A DNA stretch of 64,000 bases from Nonomuraea rubra. GTDB taxonomy: Bacteria > Actinomycetota > Actinomycetes > Streptosporangiales > Streptosporangiaceae. The notes under the pieces are model-generated. The model made no database searches and was not told where the DNA came from. It saw only the letters and a program-made list of their open reading frames with translations. This document shows, in pieces, positions 1 to 8,334 of this stretch (positions within the stretch are counted from its first letter, which is position 1; every line of letters begins with the position of its first letter). The stretch lies in assembly GCF_014207985.1 (NCBI RefSeq), contig NZ_JACHMI010000001.1:12383001-12447000 (forward strand), in the 5' to 3' direction. A program made the translations under genes and the position numbers.

Positions 1-1090
1 CGGCCAGCCGGTCCGCCAGGCCCGTCAGCCCTGTCCCCCTGCCCGGGTCGGCCCCGCCGACGCCGTCGTCGCGCACCTCGACGACGAGCGTGCCGCGCTC
101 GATCCGGCCGGTGACGGCTCCCCTGGTGGCGCCGCTGTGCTTGGCGAGGTTCGCCAGGGCCTCGCTGACCACGTAGTACGCCGTCACCTCGACCGGGGCG
201 GGCAGCCGGCCCGGCACGTCGACGTCCACGTCCACCGGCACGGGCGAGCGCCCTGCCACGTCCTGCACGGCCGCGGCCAGCCCCCGGTCGGTGAGCACCT
301 GGGAGTGCACGCCCCTGATCAGCTCGCGCAGCTCGGCCAGCGCCTGCTTGGCCTCGTCGTGCGCCAGCCGGATCAGGCGGGCCGCCTCCGACCCTTCCGG
401 CAGGTCCAGGCCGGCGATGCCGAGCGACATCGACAGCGAGACCAGCCGCTGCTGGGCGCCGTCGTGCAGGTCCCGCTCGATCCTGCGGCGCTCCATCTCG
501 AACGCGTCCACCAGCCGCGCCCGCGACCGCAGCACCTCGGTGAGCTCGGACTGCGCCGGCGCCAGGATCGCGCGGGCCATCGCGCCGCGCGCGCCCGCCC
601 AGGCGGTGATCGTGTACGCGGCGACGGGCAGCAGGAGCAGGCCCGCGACGGTGGACGCCACGCCGACGATCGGCGCCAGCTCGCCCTGGAGCACCGGGGA
701 CAGGGCCAGGACCAGCGGGCCGCCGATCGTGAACGCCAGCATGATCAGATCGATCCACCACAACACGAGCAGCGTCATGACCGCCAGCCCGGCCTCGCGC
801 CAGCGCCGGTGCGGCGCGCCGGGCACGGGGACGACGTCCACCAGGCGCAGGCGCAGGCGCTCGTATGGGGCGATCAGCAGGCAGGCCAGGGCCAGGGCCG
901 CCAGGCCCGCGACGACGCCCAGGGCCGGGCTGACGAGCGTGCCGCTCGCGGCGGCCGCCACGGCGAGCCCCGCGGCCACGCCGGGGACGGCGCTGGCCGC
1001 CAGGTACGCCGCGCCGCGCCACGGCCAGGCGGAGGCCAGGAACGGCAGCGGATGCCGGGTCAGGGCTTCGAGCGCGGTCCTGTTGAGCAC
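1..1090 (-). CDS. Sensor histidine kinase, NarL/DesK-type, 3' end outside window
   Basis: Membrane sensor kinase of a two-component system; about 363 codons are visible and the end lies beyond the left edge. Several hydrophobic helices occupy roughly residues 30-170. A HisKA_3 dimerisation helix follows with the phospho-acceptor in ERDLHDGAQQRL (His209). A HATPase domain then shows the motif SEALANLAKHSGA and the G-box DDGVGGADPGRGTGL. The GTG start at 1088-1090 is supported by an in-frame TAG a short way upstream with only CTG codons between. The ribosome-binding site is weak. The partner regulator should lie outside the window. The signal sensed cannot be told from sequence. Confidence 0.9.
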   Translation of the reverse strand, partial: MLNRTALEALTRHPLPFLASAWPWRGAAYLAASAVPGVAAGLAVAAAASGTLVSPALGVVAGLAALALACLLIAPYERLRLRLVDVVPVPGAPHRRWREAGLAVMTLLVLWWIDLIMLAFTIGGPLVLALSPVLQGELAPIVGVASTVAGLLLLPVAAYTITAWAGARGAMARAILAPAQSELTEVLRSRARLVDAFEMERRRIERDLHDGAQQRLVSLSMSLGIAGLDLPEGSEAARLIRLAHDEAKQALAELRELIRGVHSQVLTDRGLAAAVQDVAGRSPVPVDVDVDVPGRLPAPVEVTAYYVVSEALANLAKHSGATRGAVTGRIERGTLVVEVRDDGVGGADPGRGTGLTGLADRLA

Positions 1091-1153
1091 CCTGTGACCG
1101 TATCGGCCGAGGTCAGGGGCACGCAGTAGTGCTAGGGATAGCTTCGCGCCGCG

Positions 1154-1621
1154 TCACGCGTACGGCCCGGTCCCGCCGGACACCGCCGGCGCGCCGACCT
1201 GGCTGCCCGCGGGCCTCCGGACGTAGGGCAGCACCCCGATCTGGAAGTCGTCCTCGTAGATGATCGTGCCGGGATCGGGCGAGCGTACGACGTCGTACGC
1301 GACCCCGTAACGGCGCAGCAGGTCCTCCAGCGGCGCGAGCGCGTCGATGAGGAAGGACGCGCCGGGCTTGAACCAGGGGACGGCGCGGATGGTGTTGCCG
1401 TCGGCGTAGAAGGGCGGGTACGGCAACCGCGCGATGAACCAGTCGTCCACCTTCGTGAACAGCTCGTCGTCCGCGGGGGCGAGCCGGCCGGCGGAGCGGA
1501 GATGGTGACAGGCGGCGAAGATGCCCACGGGCACGCCGAGCCGCCCGCAGTAGCGGACCTGGAACCGTACGAAGGGGCCGCTTTCGCCTTCGCGCAGGGG
1601 TTCGCGGCTTCCATGAGTCAC
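1154..1621 (-). CDS. Conserved hypothetical protein
   Basis: About 155 residues, with a central block of typical globular composition containing RYCGRLGVPVGIFAACHHL, DDWFIARLPYPPFYADG and TIIYEDDFQIGVLP. I do not recognise a named domain. No signal peptide or membrane helix is visible. The GTG at 1619-1621 is the chosen start; the frame stays open to an ATG at 1690, but that extension is arginine-rich low-complexity sequence. A neighbouring frame (1132-1614) is its shadow. It stands alone between the sensor kinase and another small conserved gene on the same strand. Confidence 0.6.
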   Translation of the reverse strand: MTHGSREPLREGESGPFVRFQVRYCGRLGVPVGIFAACHHLRSAGRLAPADDELFTKVDDWFIARLPYPPFYADGNTIRAVPWFKPGASFLIDALAPLEDLLRRYGVAYDVVRSPDPGTIIYEDDFQIGVLPYVRRPAGSQVGAPAVSGGTGPYA

Positions 1622-1697
1622 ATGGCTGGGTCTACCCCGTCGGACCGGCGGCCCCACGAAACGCCTACCTTGCGGACAGGCTTGTCGCACGCCGCGG

Positions 1698-2141
1698 TCA
1701 GGCGTTCGCGGTGCCCCGCCGGCCGAACTGGTCGGCCACGGCGTCGAACACGGGCACCGCCGCGCCCGGATCCGCGACCTGCGCCTTCGGCAGCCCGAGC
1801 TGCGGGTCGAAGCACTCGAACCCGGACTCGCGCTCCACCACCGACGCCACCTCGTACAGCAGGCCGACGACCTGCCTGGCCTCCTCGCCGTGGGTCCGGT
1901 AGGGCACGCTCATCTCCCAGCCGCCCTCCCAGTGGTTCACGGAGATGCCGGTGCCCTCGTGGTCCAGCTCCCAGTTCGGCGGGTACTCGACGATGCGCAC
2001 CTCGCCGAGCAGGCCGCGGGCGCCGGCGACGATGCCGTCCCAGGCCCGCAGGTCGGGCTCCAGGGCACCGGGCGCCGCGTCCAGCGCGTCGTCCCAGGAC
2101 TGGCCGGGGTCGCGGCGGTAGAAGTACAGGTCGTAGCTCAT
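1698..2141 (-). CDS. Conserved actinobacterial hypothetical protein (MSYDLYFYR family)
   Basis: 147 residues beginning MSYDLYFYRRDPG, a start shared by a widespread but uncharacterised actinobacterial family. The interior has conserved-looking aromatic/acidic blocks (YPPNWELDHEGTGISVNHWEGGWEMSVPY is one continuous block near residues 53-80). There are no membrane helices and no catalytic motif I can name. The gene is followed 7 bp downstream by the preceding small gene's extended frame and lies 12 bp after the monooxygenase gene on the same strand, so it may be co-transcribed with it. Confidence 0.7.
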   Translation of the reverse strand: MSYDLYFYRRDPGQSWDDALDAAPGALEPDLRAWDGIVAGARGLLGEVRIVEYPPNWELDHEGTGISVNHWEGGWEMSVPYRTHGEEARQVVGLLYEVASVVERESGFECFDPQLGLPKAQVADPGAAVPVFDAVADQFGRRGTANA

Positions 2142-2153
2142 GGTGGACGAAGG

Positions 2154-3956
2154 CTACCGATCTTGGCCTCCCCGGCGGAAGTCCAGACCCTCGAACGTGC
2201 CCGACTCGCGCCAGCCGTCGATGAAGGCGAAGTACGCCATCGCCCCGTGCGGATGGCCGACGCCGAGCCAGCTCTTCCTGCCGGGGTCCTGGCCCTCGTT
2301 GTTGTAGTAGCCCGGCGTGCAGTCCTGGGAGCCCAGCAGGCGGCCGGCGCCCGACAGGAGGAACTCCACCCAGGCGTCCTCCGCCTCCTTGGTGGGCTCG
2401 ACCTCCGCGTACCCGTGGTCGAGGGCGTGCCTGACGGTGACGGCGATGGTCCTGCCCGACTCGGTCAGGTTGTGCGGGATGTTGGAGATGAGGTTGGCGC
2501 CCTGCGTCGGCTGGACGAGGAAGGCGTTGGGGAAGCCGTGCACGTGCACGCCGTGCAGCGTGCGCATGCCGTCGGCCCAGTGCTCCGACAGCCGGACGCC
2601 GCCTCGGCCGGTCAGGTCGTAGCCGGCGCGGCGGTTGTAGTCGGTGCCGACCTCGAAGCCCGAGGCGTAGATGACGCAGTCCACCTCGTACTCCCGGCCC
2701 GCCACCACCACGCCCCGCTCCGTGATGCGCTCGACGCCCTTGCCGCCGGTGTCGACGAGGTGGGTGCCCGGCACGTTGAACGCCTGGAGGTACTCGTCGT
2801 GGAAGCAGGGGCGCTTGCAGAGCTGGCGGTACCAGGCCTTCAGGTGGCGCGCGGTCTCCGGGTCCTCGACGATGGTGTCCACCCGGGCGCGGATCTCCTC
2901 CATCTTCTCGAAGTCGGAGTCCTCGAAGGCGGCCAGCATGCTCTCCTGGGTGAGCTCCTCGGGCCGCAGGTGCGCGATCTTGGCGCGGAAGCGGCGGGAG
3001 ATGTCGGTCCAGCCGTCCATGACCAGGTCCTCGTCGGCCGGGGCGCCGGTCTGGTTGGCGGTGAAGTTCTCCAGCCAGCGCTGCTGCCAGCCGGGCGTGG
3101 CGATCGTGGCGAACCAGTCGGCGTCGGTCGGCCGGTTGTCGCGCACGTCCACGGAGGACGGCGTGCGCTGGAAGACGTACAGCTCGGCGCAGGCCCTGGC
3201 CAGGTGCGGCACGCACTGCACGGCGGTGGCGCCGGTGCCGATGATGGCCACCCGCTTGTCGGCCAGCCGGTCCATCGGCGCGCCCGAGGGGTCGCCGCCC
3301 GTGTACGCGTAGTCCCAGCGGCTGGTGTGGAAGGCATGACCCTGGAAGTCGTCGATGCCCGGGATGCCGGGCAGCTTGGGCACGTGCAGCGGGCCGATGC
3401 CCATGGCGACGAACTGGGCGGTGAACGCGTCGCCCCGGTCGGTCCTGATCAGCCAGCGGGAGCGGGCCTCGTCCCAGGCCAGGTCCGTGACCTCGGTGTG
3501 GAAGAGGGCGTTGTCGTACAGGCTGTAGTGCTTGCCGATGCGGCGGCAGTGCTCCAGGATCTCGGGCGCGTGCGCGTACTTCTCGGTCGGCATGTGGCCG
3601 GTCTCTTCCAGCAGCGGCATGTACACGAACGAGGCCGTGTCGCACTGCGCGCCCGGGTAGCGGTTCCAGTACCAGGTGCCGCCGAAGTCGCCGCCCTTCT
3701 CCACGATGCGGACGTCCTCGACCCCGGCCTCCTTCAGCCGGGCGCCGGTGACGAGCCCGGCGAAGCCGCCGCCGATGAACGCGACCGTCACGTGGTCGGT
3801 CTTCGGGTCGCGCTCCATGCGCGGGGTGTACGGGTCGTCGAGGTAGTGGGCGAAGCGGCCGGTGAGCCGGAGGTACTGATCGTTGCCGTCGGGACGCAGC
3901 CGCTTGTCGCGTTCCTCGCGATATTTCCGGCGCAGGGCTTCCTTGTCGATGGTCAT
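2154..3956 (-). CDS. Flavin-containing Baeyer-Villiger-type monooxygenase
   Basis: Predicted FAD- and NADPH-dependent enzyme inserting oxygen next to a carbonyl (Baeyer-Villiger oxidation of ketones) or oxidising a related substrate; 600 residues, the usual BVMO length. It shows an FAD Rossmann motif GGGFAG (62-67), [15 protein letters not shown] (92-106), the BVMO fingerprint [13 protein letters not shown] (204-216), and a second dinucleotide motif GTGATA (240-245) for NADPH. The ATG at 3954-3956 follows a clean GGAGG. It is divergent from the membrane protein at 4116; the 159-bp gap has short GAAT/ATTC repeats suggesting a regulator site. Substrate unknown; phenylacetone- or cyclohexanone-type monooxygenases are the nearest named classes. 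Confidence 0.9.
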   Translation of the reverse strand: MTIDKEALRRKYREERDKRLRPDGNDQYLRLTGRFAHYLDDPYTPRMERDPKTDHVTVAFIGGGFAGLVTGARLKEAGVEDVRIVEKGGDFGGTWYWNRYPGAQCDTASFVYMPLLEETGHMPTEKYAHAPEILEHCRRIGKHYSLYDNALFHTEVTDLAWDEARSRWLIRTDRGDAFTAQFVAMGIGPLHVPKLPGIPGIDDFQGHAFHTSRWDYAYTGGDPSGAPMDRLADKRVAIIGTGATAVQCVPHLARACAELYVFQRTPSSVDVRDNRPTDADWFATIATPGWQQRWLENFTANQTGAPADEDLVMDGWTDISRRFRAKIAHLRPEELTQESMLAAFEDSDFEKMEEIRARVDTIVEDPETARHLKAWYRQLCKRPCFHDEYLQAFNVPGTHLVDTGGKGVERITERGVVVAGREYEVDCVIYASGFEVGTDYNRRAGYDLTGRGGVRLSEHWADGMRTLHGVHVHGFPNAFLVQPTQGANLISNIPHNLTESGRTIAVTVRHALDHGYAEVEPTKEAEDAWVEFLLSGAGRLLGSQDCTPGYYNNEGQDPGRKSWLGVGHPHGAMAYFAFIDGWRESGTFEGLDFRRGGQDR

Positions 3957-3990
3957 GGATGTCCTCCGCGGGAGGCGACGACGGATTGAC

Positions 3991-4020
3991 GATCTGAATT
4001 CCAGAATGTCATTCGGTAAT
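3991..4020. promoter_or_regulatory. GAAT/ATTC repeat cluster in the divergent gap upstream of the monooxygenase
   Basis: The gap 3957-4115 between the monooxygenase and the membrane glycosyltransferase-like gene contains ctGAATTCCAGAATGTCATTC: three alternating GAAT/ATTC half-sites within about 20 bp. A spaced array of half-sites in a divergent promoter suggests an operator. No regulator gene lies adjacent, so the assignment is weak. Confidence 0.3.
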
Positions 4021-4115
4021 AGCGCCGACAAGGGGGCACACCTGCGGTATCCCCGCTCGATGACCGGGATGTCCACTATTGTGGGGGCCCGGACACACGA
4101 GGAAGCGGATCTGTC

Positions 4116-5444
4116 TTGGCCCATCGCGCACTGGTCATCGCCATGTTGCCAGCGATCGGGCTGCGGGTGCTCGCCGTGCTCGGCTTCCCGCCCGCGATCC
4201 TCTTCTACGGCGACTCCTTCGCCTTCCTCAAGGAGGAGCTGACCCCGGGGACCGCCCGCCCCTCCGGCTACTCCCTGCTGCTGGCGCTGCTGCGGCCCGC
4301 CCACAGCCTGACGCTGGTGACGGTCCTGCAGCACCTGCTGGTGCTCGGGCTCGCCGTGGCCCTGTACGCGCTGCTGCGCCGCCGCGGCCTGCCCGGCTGG
4401 GGCGCGGCGCTGCTGGTCACGCCGCTGCTCTACGACGAGTTCATGATCCTGCTCGAACACATGATCATGGCGGACGCCGTCTTCGTCGTGCTCGTCGCGG
4501 CGGCCATGGCGCTGATCGTCTGGCGCGTCACCCCGGCCACGGCCGCCGTGGGCGGAGTCCTGCTGGGCCTGGCCGGGATCACCAGGACCGTCGGCCTGCC
4601 GCTGCTGATCCTGACCGCCGCGTACCTGCTGATCCGGCGGTACGGCTGGCGCCCCCTGGTGGCGCTGCTGGTGGCCGGGGCGATCCCGCTCGGCGCGTAC
4701 GCGACCTGGATGAAGGTGGAGAAGGGCAAGTTCGGCCTGACCGAGGCCGACGGGAACTTCCTGTGGTCCAGGACCATGAGCTTCGCCGACTGCGCGGTCA
4801 TCAAGCCGCCGGAGCGGCTGGCAGTGCTCTGCCCGGACATGCCGGTCGAGCAGCGGCCGTACCCGCCGCACTGGTTGTGGGAGAGCTTCTCGCCGCTGCT
4901 CAAGGTGCCGGGGACGGCCAACAGGAACCAGCTCGCCGGCGAGTTCGCCAGGCAGGCCATCCTGGCCCAGCCGGGGGCGTACCTGGGGGCGGTGGTGACC
5001 GACCTCGGGCAGCTGCTGCGCTGGGAGCGCACGGGGGTGGACGAGAAGACGCCGTACAAGCTGCCCGCCGCCGAGCGGCCGATCAGCGAGTCGGTGCGCG
5101 GAGTGGCCGAGGCGTACGAGGCGGGGCCGGCGGCGACCCGGGTGGTGGAGCCGTACGCCGGGTGGCTGCGCGCCTACCAGCGCTTCGGCTACGTGCCGTT
5201 CCCGCTGCTCACGCTGGCCCTGGTCGGGACGCTGGCGGCGGCGCTGGTCAGGCGGCGCTGGGACGCGCTGCTGCCCGGGCTGGCCGCGCTCGCGCTGGTC
5301 GCCTCGCCGCCGTTCCTGGCGGCCTTCGACGTGCGGTACGTGATCCCGGCGATCCCGCTGATCTGCCTGGCGGCCGGGCTGACCCTGGCCAAGGGGGATC
5401 GGGCCGCGCCGGCGGCGGAGCGGGAAGCGGTCAAGGTCGCCTGA
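4116..5444 (+). CDS. Polytopic membrane protein, GT-C glycosyltransferase-like
   Basis: 442 residues with about ten hydrophobic segments and large hydrophilic loops, the layout of GT-C (ArnT/mannosyltransferase-like) enzymes that use polyprenyl-phosphate sugars. An early loop has [27 protein letters not shown], where the acidic residue after the first helix is in the position of the GT-C catalytic Asp/Glu. The C-terminal third includes [12 protein letters not shown]. The TTG at 4116-4118 is preceded by gaggaagcg as ribosome-binding site. No ATG suits better. The acceptor and sugar are unknown, and it could also be an uncharacterised membrane protein of another family. Confidence 0.65.
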   Translation: MAHRALVIAMLPAIGLRVLAVLGFPPAILFYGDSFAFLKEELTPGTARPSGYSLLLALLRPAHSLTLVTVLQHLLVLGLAVALYALLRRRGLPGWGAALLVTPLLYDEFMILLEHMIMADAVFVVLVAAAMALIVWRVTPATAAVGGVLLGLAGITRTVGLPLLILTAAYLLIRRYGWRPLVALLVAGAIPLGAYATWMKVEKGKFGLTEADGNFLWSRTMSFADCAVIKPPERLAVLCPDMPVEQRPYPPHWLWESFSPLLKVPGTANRNQLAGEFARQAILAQPGAYLGAVVTDLGQLLRWERTGVDEKTPYKLPAAERPISESVRGVAEAYEAGPAATRVVEPYAGWLRAYQRFGYVPFPLLTLALVGTLAAALVRRRWDALLPGLAALALVASPPFLAAFDVRYVIPAIPLICLAAGLTLAKGDRAAPAAEREAVKVA

Positions 5445-5447
5445 ATG

Positions 5448-5475
5448 TTACGGTTCCCCGTAAGGTGACGCTTAC
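5448..5475. promoter_or_regulatory. Two overlapping palindromes upstream of arsR-type gene
   Basis: TTACGG-ttcc-CCGTAA (5448-5463) is a perfect 6-bp inverted repeat. Its right half overlaps a second one, GTAAG-gtgacg-CTTAC (5460-5475). They sit 15-43 bp before the start of the ArsR-type gene, as expected for an autoregulatory operator with two stacked dimers. Binding is inferred. Confidence 0.5.
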
Positions 5476-5490
5476 AGGTGATGGGAAGCT

Positions 5491-5823
5491 ATGACGGAGG
5501 CCGGGCCGACGGGTGACGACCTGGTCGAGATGCTCGCGGCACTGGCCAACCCGCTGCGGCTGCGCATCATCGCCCGGCTCGCGGCCGGGCGCGACTACGT
5601 GAGCCACCTGGCCCGCGAGATCGGCGTCAGCCGCCCGCTGCTGCACATGCACCTGCGCCGGCTGGAGGCCGCCGGGCTGATCGCCGGCAGCCTGGAGCTG
5701 TCGGACGACGGCAAGGCCATGAAGTACTACGAGGTCACGGACTTCAGCCTGCACCTGACCGCGTCGGCACTGGCCGAGGCGGCCAAGACTCTCACGAGTC
5801 CGGACCCCGAGGAGGGCTCCTGA
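5491..5823 (+). CDS. ArsR-type winged-helix regulator
   Basis: 110 residues. A single winged helix-turn-helix covers almost the whole protein: ALANPLRLRIIARLAAGRDYVSHLAREIGVSRPLLHMHLRRLEAAGLI (residues 16-63) with the recognition helix around SRPLLHMHLRRL. No metal-binding cysteine pair is present, so it is not a classical arsenic or zinc sensor. It overlaps the next gene by one base (TGATG), indicating translational coupling, and probably controls that small membrane protein and itself through the palindromes just upstream. Confidence 0.85.
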   Translation: MTEAGPTGDDLVEMLAALANPLRLRIIARLAAGRDYVSHLAREIGVSRPLLHMHLRRLEAAGLIAGSLELSDDGKAMKYYEVTDFSLHLTASALAEAAKTLTSPDPEEGS

Positions 5824-6089
5824 TGTCGTACACCTGGCCCGAGGTGATCTTCTTCCTCGGGGTGCTGATCCTCGTCACGTTTCTGATCAGTGTCTTCACC
5901 GTGGGCATGTTCGAGTCGCGCAAGTCCAGGCGGCAGGCCGATGCCGCCGAGGAGCTGCGGGGGCTCGTGGAGCGGTTCGAGGAGCTGGCCAGGAGCACGG
6001 TGGAGACGCAGGAGCGCATGGCCGCCGAACTGGCGGAGCTGCGCTCCCGTACGGAGTCGATCGAGCGGATCTTACGAACGGTGGAGTGA
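5823..6089 (+). CDS. Small membrane protein with C-terminal coiled coil
   Basis: 88 residues: one membrane helix at about 8-29 (EVIFFLGVLILVTFLISVFTVGMF), then a charged cytoplasmic helix (residues 33-88) with heptad-like spacing of Leu and Ala (AEELRGLVERFEELARSTVETQERMAAELAELRSRTESIERILRT in pieces). It is coupled to the ArsR-type gene upstream. The arrangement of a DNA-binding protein with a small membrane coiled-coil protein suggests regulation by membrane state, but no function is established. Confidence 0.75.
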   Translation: MSYTWPEVIFFLGVLILVTFLISVFTVGMFESRKSRRQADAAEELRGLVERFEELARSTVETQERMAAELAELRSRTESIERILRTVE

Positions 6090-6221
6090 CGCCCCGCGCG
6101 GGCCCCTCGCGCGGGCGCTGGCCCTCGCACGGCGCCCTCGCGCTCGCGTGGGCCCTGGTCCTGGCGTGGGCGTGGGCGTGGGCGCTGGTATGAACCTTGG
6201 TGTGGGCCTCCTTCGGGGGTT

Positions 6222-6689
6222 CTACGGGGTGGCGTGGGAGGGGTCGAAGCGGGTGACGAAGCGGCGTTGCCACGGGGTCTCGACCGCGTGCCTGTCGTAG
6301 TGCTCGCGCACGTAGGCCACCGCGCGGTCTCCGGGGACGCCGTCGAGCACGGCCAGGCAGGCCAGGGCGGTGCCGGTGCGGCCCTTGCCGCCGCCGCAGG
6401 CGACCTCGACGCGCTCGGAGGCGGCGCGGCTCCACGCCTCGCGCAGCGCCTCGGCCGTGGCCGCGCGGTCGGACGGGAGCCAGAAGTCGGGCCAGCGTAA
6501 CCAGCGGTGCTCCCACTCGACCTCCGGCGGCTCCTTGCCCAGGAGGTAGAGGGCGAACGCGGGTCGCGGGCCCGCCGGGAGCGGGTGGCGCAGACCCCTC
6601 CCGCGGACCAGGCGGCCCGACGGCAGGCGCAGCACTCCCGCCGCTGCTGAATCCCAGGTCTCGGTCACGACGCCGAGCGTAACCAGCAC
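6222..6689 (-). CDS. Tyrosine/dual-specificity phosphatase-like protein
   Basis: 155 residues. The P-loop of cysteine-dependent phosphatases is present as VEVACGGGKGRTGTALA: catalytic Cys98 and Arg104 in a C-x5-R-T arrangement. WPDFWLPSD (66-74) could supply the general-acid Asp. Family members dephosphorylate phosphotyrosine or other phosphoesters in the cytoplasm. A GTG at 6687-6689 is taken as start; a second GTG seven codons in is an alternative. It is convergent with the small coiled-coil gene and downstream of the phosphotransferase remnant, with no clear operon partner. Confidence 0.8.
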   Translation of the reverse strand: MLVTLGVVTETWDSAAAGVLRLPSGRLVRGRGLRHPLPAGPRPAFALYLLGKEPPEVEWEHRWLRWPDFWLPSDRAATAEALREAWSRAASERVEVACGGGKGRTGTALACLAVLDGVPGDRAVAYVREHYDRHAVETPWQRRFVTRFDPSHATP

Positions 6690-6737
6690 ACCCCCGGCCG
6701 GGACCGGGCTTCCGCTTTCGGCGGACCGGCTCCGCTG

Positions 6738-7460
6738 TCAGCGCAACGCGGACAGCAGCAGCTCCCGATGGCGCAGGACGAGAGCACGATCGGCCGCGGC
6801 CCAGGCGACGGCCGCCTCCACGTGACGTCGGCGGGCCGGCGAGACACCGGGGACGCGATCAGCCGCTTCGTCCTGACCGCGAGCCGACGAGACGTCGCGA
6901 GCGGCCGCTTCGGCGGGGCGGCCGGGCAGACCGGCGGCACGATCGGCCGCATCGGTGGAGCGGCCGGGCAGACCGGCGGCACGATCGGCCGCTTCGGCGG
7001 GGCGGCCGGGCAGACCGGCGGCACGATCGGCCGCTTCGGCGGGGCGGCGGGGTGGGGCGGGGGTGCGGTCGGTTGGTTCGGTGGGCCGCTGGGTGGGTGG
7101 GAGGTTCGGGGTGCGGGTGTACGGGGTCTCGGCGGCGATGACGCGCTCCTGGTTGCGGATCATCGCCGCCACCAGGGGCTCAGGCTCGACGTCGCCGTAG
7201 CCGTCGCGCAGCTCGCGCAGGTGCCGTGCCTGGTCGGCGATCGGGACCTGGCCCTGGGCCTGGACGCACCAGGTCCACGCCAAATAGCCGAGGTCGTCGA
7301 GGCCCAGGTAGCGCGGCGCGTACGGGTAACCGGCCGACTCGAGATGGACCAGGACCAGGGCGGCGAAGGCGGAGCCCGGGTCGCGGGAGCGCCGGACCGT
7401 GTCACCGACCCGTACGACCTGTTCCGCGCGGTTCCCGCCCGCGAGAGGCTCCTCGGTCAT
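6738..7460 (-). pseudogene. Internally deleted aminoglycoside phosphotransferase-like gene with repeat expansion
   Basis: The frame is open (240 codons), but the product looks like a collapsed APH-family kinase. Residues 1-55 match the family's N-terminal lobe (EPLAGG, VVRVGDTVRR, LESAGYPYAPRYLGLD). The next residues jump to a segment that follows the catalytic site in relatives (DLGYLAWTWCVQAQGQVPIADQARHLRELRDGYG in pieces). The catalytic H-x-D and D-x-D region is absent, so phosphotransfer is impossible. A proline/alanine-rich stretch built from three 42-bp repeats (6919-7044) is inserted before the family-like C-terminus. It overlaps the SGNH hydrolase stop by ATGA. Interpretation rests on remembered family sequence. 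Confidence 0.7.
6919..7044. repeat. 42-bp tandem repeat, three full copies
   Basis: Units start at 6919, 6961 and 7003, with partial units on both sides (7045 onward and before 6919). On the minus strand each unit encodes 14 residues (A-A-D-R-A-A-G-L-P-G-R-P-A-E, permuted). The period is a multiple of three, so the reading frame survives copy-number change. The middle unit differs by a few bases (GRSTDAADR instead of GRPAEAADR). Confidence 0.9.
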
Positions 7461-8245
7461 GTTCCCATGATGCCGGTCAGCCAGCCGCCGGCCAGCTCGG
7501 TGACGAGGGCGCCGCCCCGGTCGGTCAGGTGGACGTGGTCCACGAGCAGCTCGCGGCCCCCCGCTCGGGCGATCTCGTCCCAGGTACGGCTGAGCAGGTA
7601 GTGCTGGGCGGCGACGGCGAAGGCGAGCGGGAAGCTGAAGCCGTACGGCGTCCGGGTGCCGTGCCGGAGGATGTCCGCCATGCGCTCGTGCAGGGCCAGG
7701 TAGTCGGAGCCCGTCCGGGCGGCGAGGTCGCGGATGGCGGCGTTGTAGCCGGTGAGGGTGCGGTTGATCGGGGCGTTCAGGTCCTCGCCGAGCGGGGGCA
7801 GGGACATGAGGGCGACGCGGGCGCCGGTGCCGCCCTTGACGCGGTCCACGATCGCGCGAAGGTTGGCGCGGTACTCGTCCAGGGGGACGCCGTTGCGTAC
7901 GTCGTTGGTGCCGATGAGGAGCGTCACCGCAGCAGGGCGGCAGGCCACGATGTCGGTGTCGACGCGGTTGAGCAGGTCGGCGGTGGTGTCGCCGTTGTTG
8001 CCCGCGTTGACGAACTCGTACGTGGGAAACGAGGCGCGCAGCGAGGCCACCCAGTCGGCGCCGAGCGAGCCCTGCGTCATGCTGGCCCCGGCCGCGACGA
8101 CGCGCGGCCCGGTGGCCGGCGTCGCGCAGGCGTCGGCGGGCGGGTGGTCCGCCGGGCGGAGGAACGTGAGGTAGGCGACGGTCCCGGCGGCGCAGAGCGC
8201 GGCGGCGAGCAGCAGGCTGATGGTGATGACGATGGGTCTCTTCAT
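7457..8245 (-). CDS. Secreted or membrane-anchored SGNH/GDSL hydrolase
   Basis: 262 residues. An N-terminal hydrophobic segment (residues 5-28) acts as signal or anchor. SGNH blocks follow: GASMTQG with nucleophile Ser55; NAGNNGD (80-86), containing the oxyanion Gly and Asn; IGTNDV (111-116); and DHVH (236-239) with catalytic Asp236 and His239. Family members are extracellular esterases, lipases or carbohydrate deacetylases. The gene is divergent from a TetR regulator across a 19-bp inverted repeat, which makes it the likely target. Its stop overlaps the start of the deleted phosphotransferase gene (ATGA). Confidence 0.88.
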   Translation of the reverse strand: MKRPIVITISLLLAAALCAAGTVAYLTFLRPADHPPADACATPATGPRVVAAGASMTQGSLGADWVASLRASFPTYEFVNAGNNGDTTADLLNRVDTDIVACRPAAVTLLIGTNDVRNGVPLDEYRANLRAIVDRVKGGTGARVALMSLPPLGEDLNAPINRTLTGYNAAIRDLAARTGSDYLALHERMADILRHGTRTPYGFSFPLAFAVAAQHYLLSRTWDEIARAGGRELLVDHVHLTDRGGALVTELAGGWLTGIMGT

Positions 8246-8255
8246 CTAGACTCCT

Positions 8256-8308
8256 GGTTGGTAAACACTCACTAACCGAGATCGGAGGCTAGTGAGTGTT
8301 TACTAACC
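8256..8308. promoter_or_regulatory. TetR-type operator: 19-bp inverted repeat between SGNH hydrolase and tetR
   Basis: Left arm GGTTGGTAAACACTCACTA (8256-8274) and right arm TAGTGAGTGTTTACTAACC (8290-8308) are reverse complements with one mismatch, 15 bp apart. They fill the 89-bp divergent gap, 11 bp from the hydrolase start on one side. AGTGAGTGTTTAC/GTAAACACTCACT is a sequence type common at TetR-regulated promoters. Two dimers or two separate promoters could be covered. Confidence 0.7.
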
Positions 8309-8334
8309 ACGTCAACTCCGGCCGAGAGGCGACC

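Noticed and set aside
1890..3989. Plus-strand frame of 699 codons across the monooxygenase gene
   Set aside because: Composition is Val/Arg/Gly-rich without domain text, and the opposite strand has clear BVMO motifs. It is a high-GC shadow.
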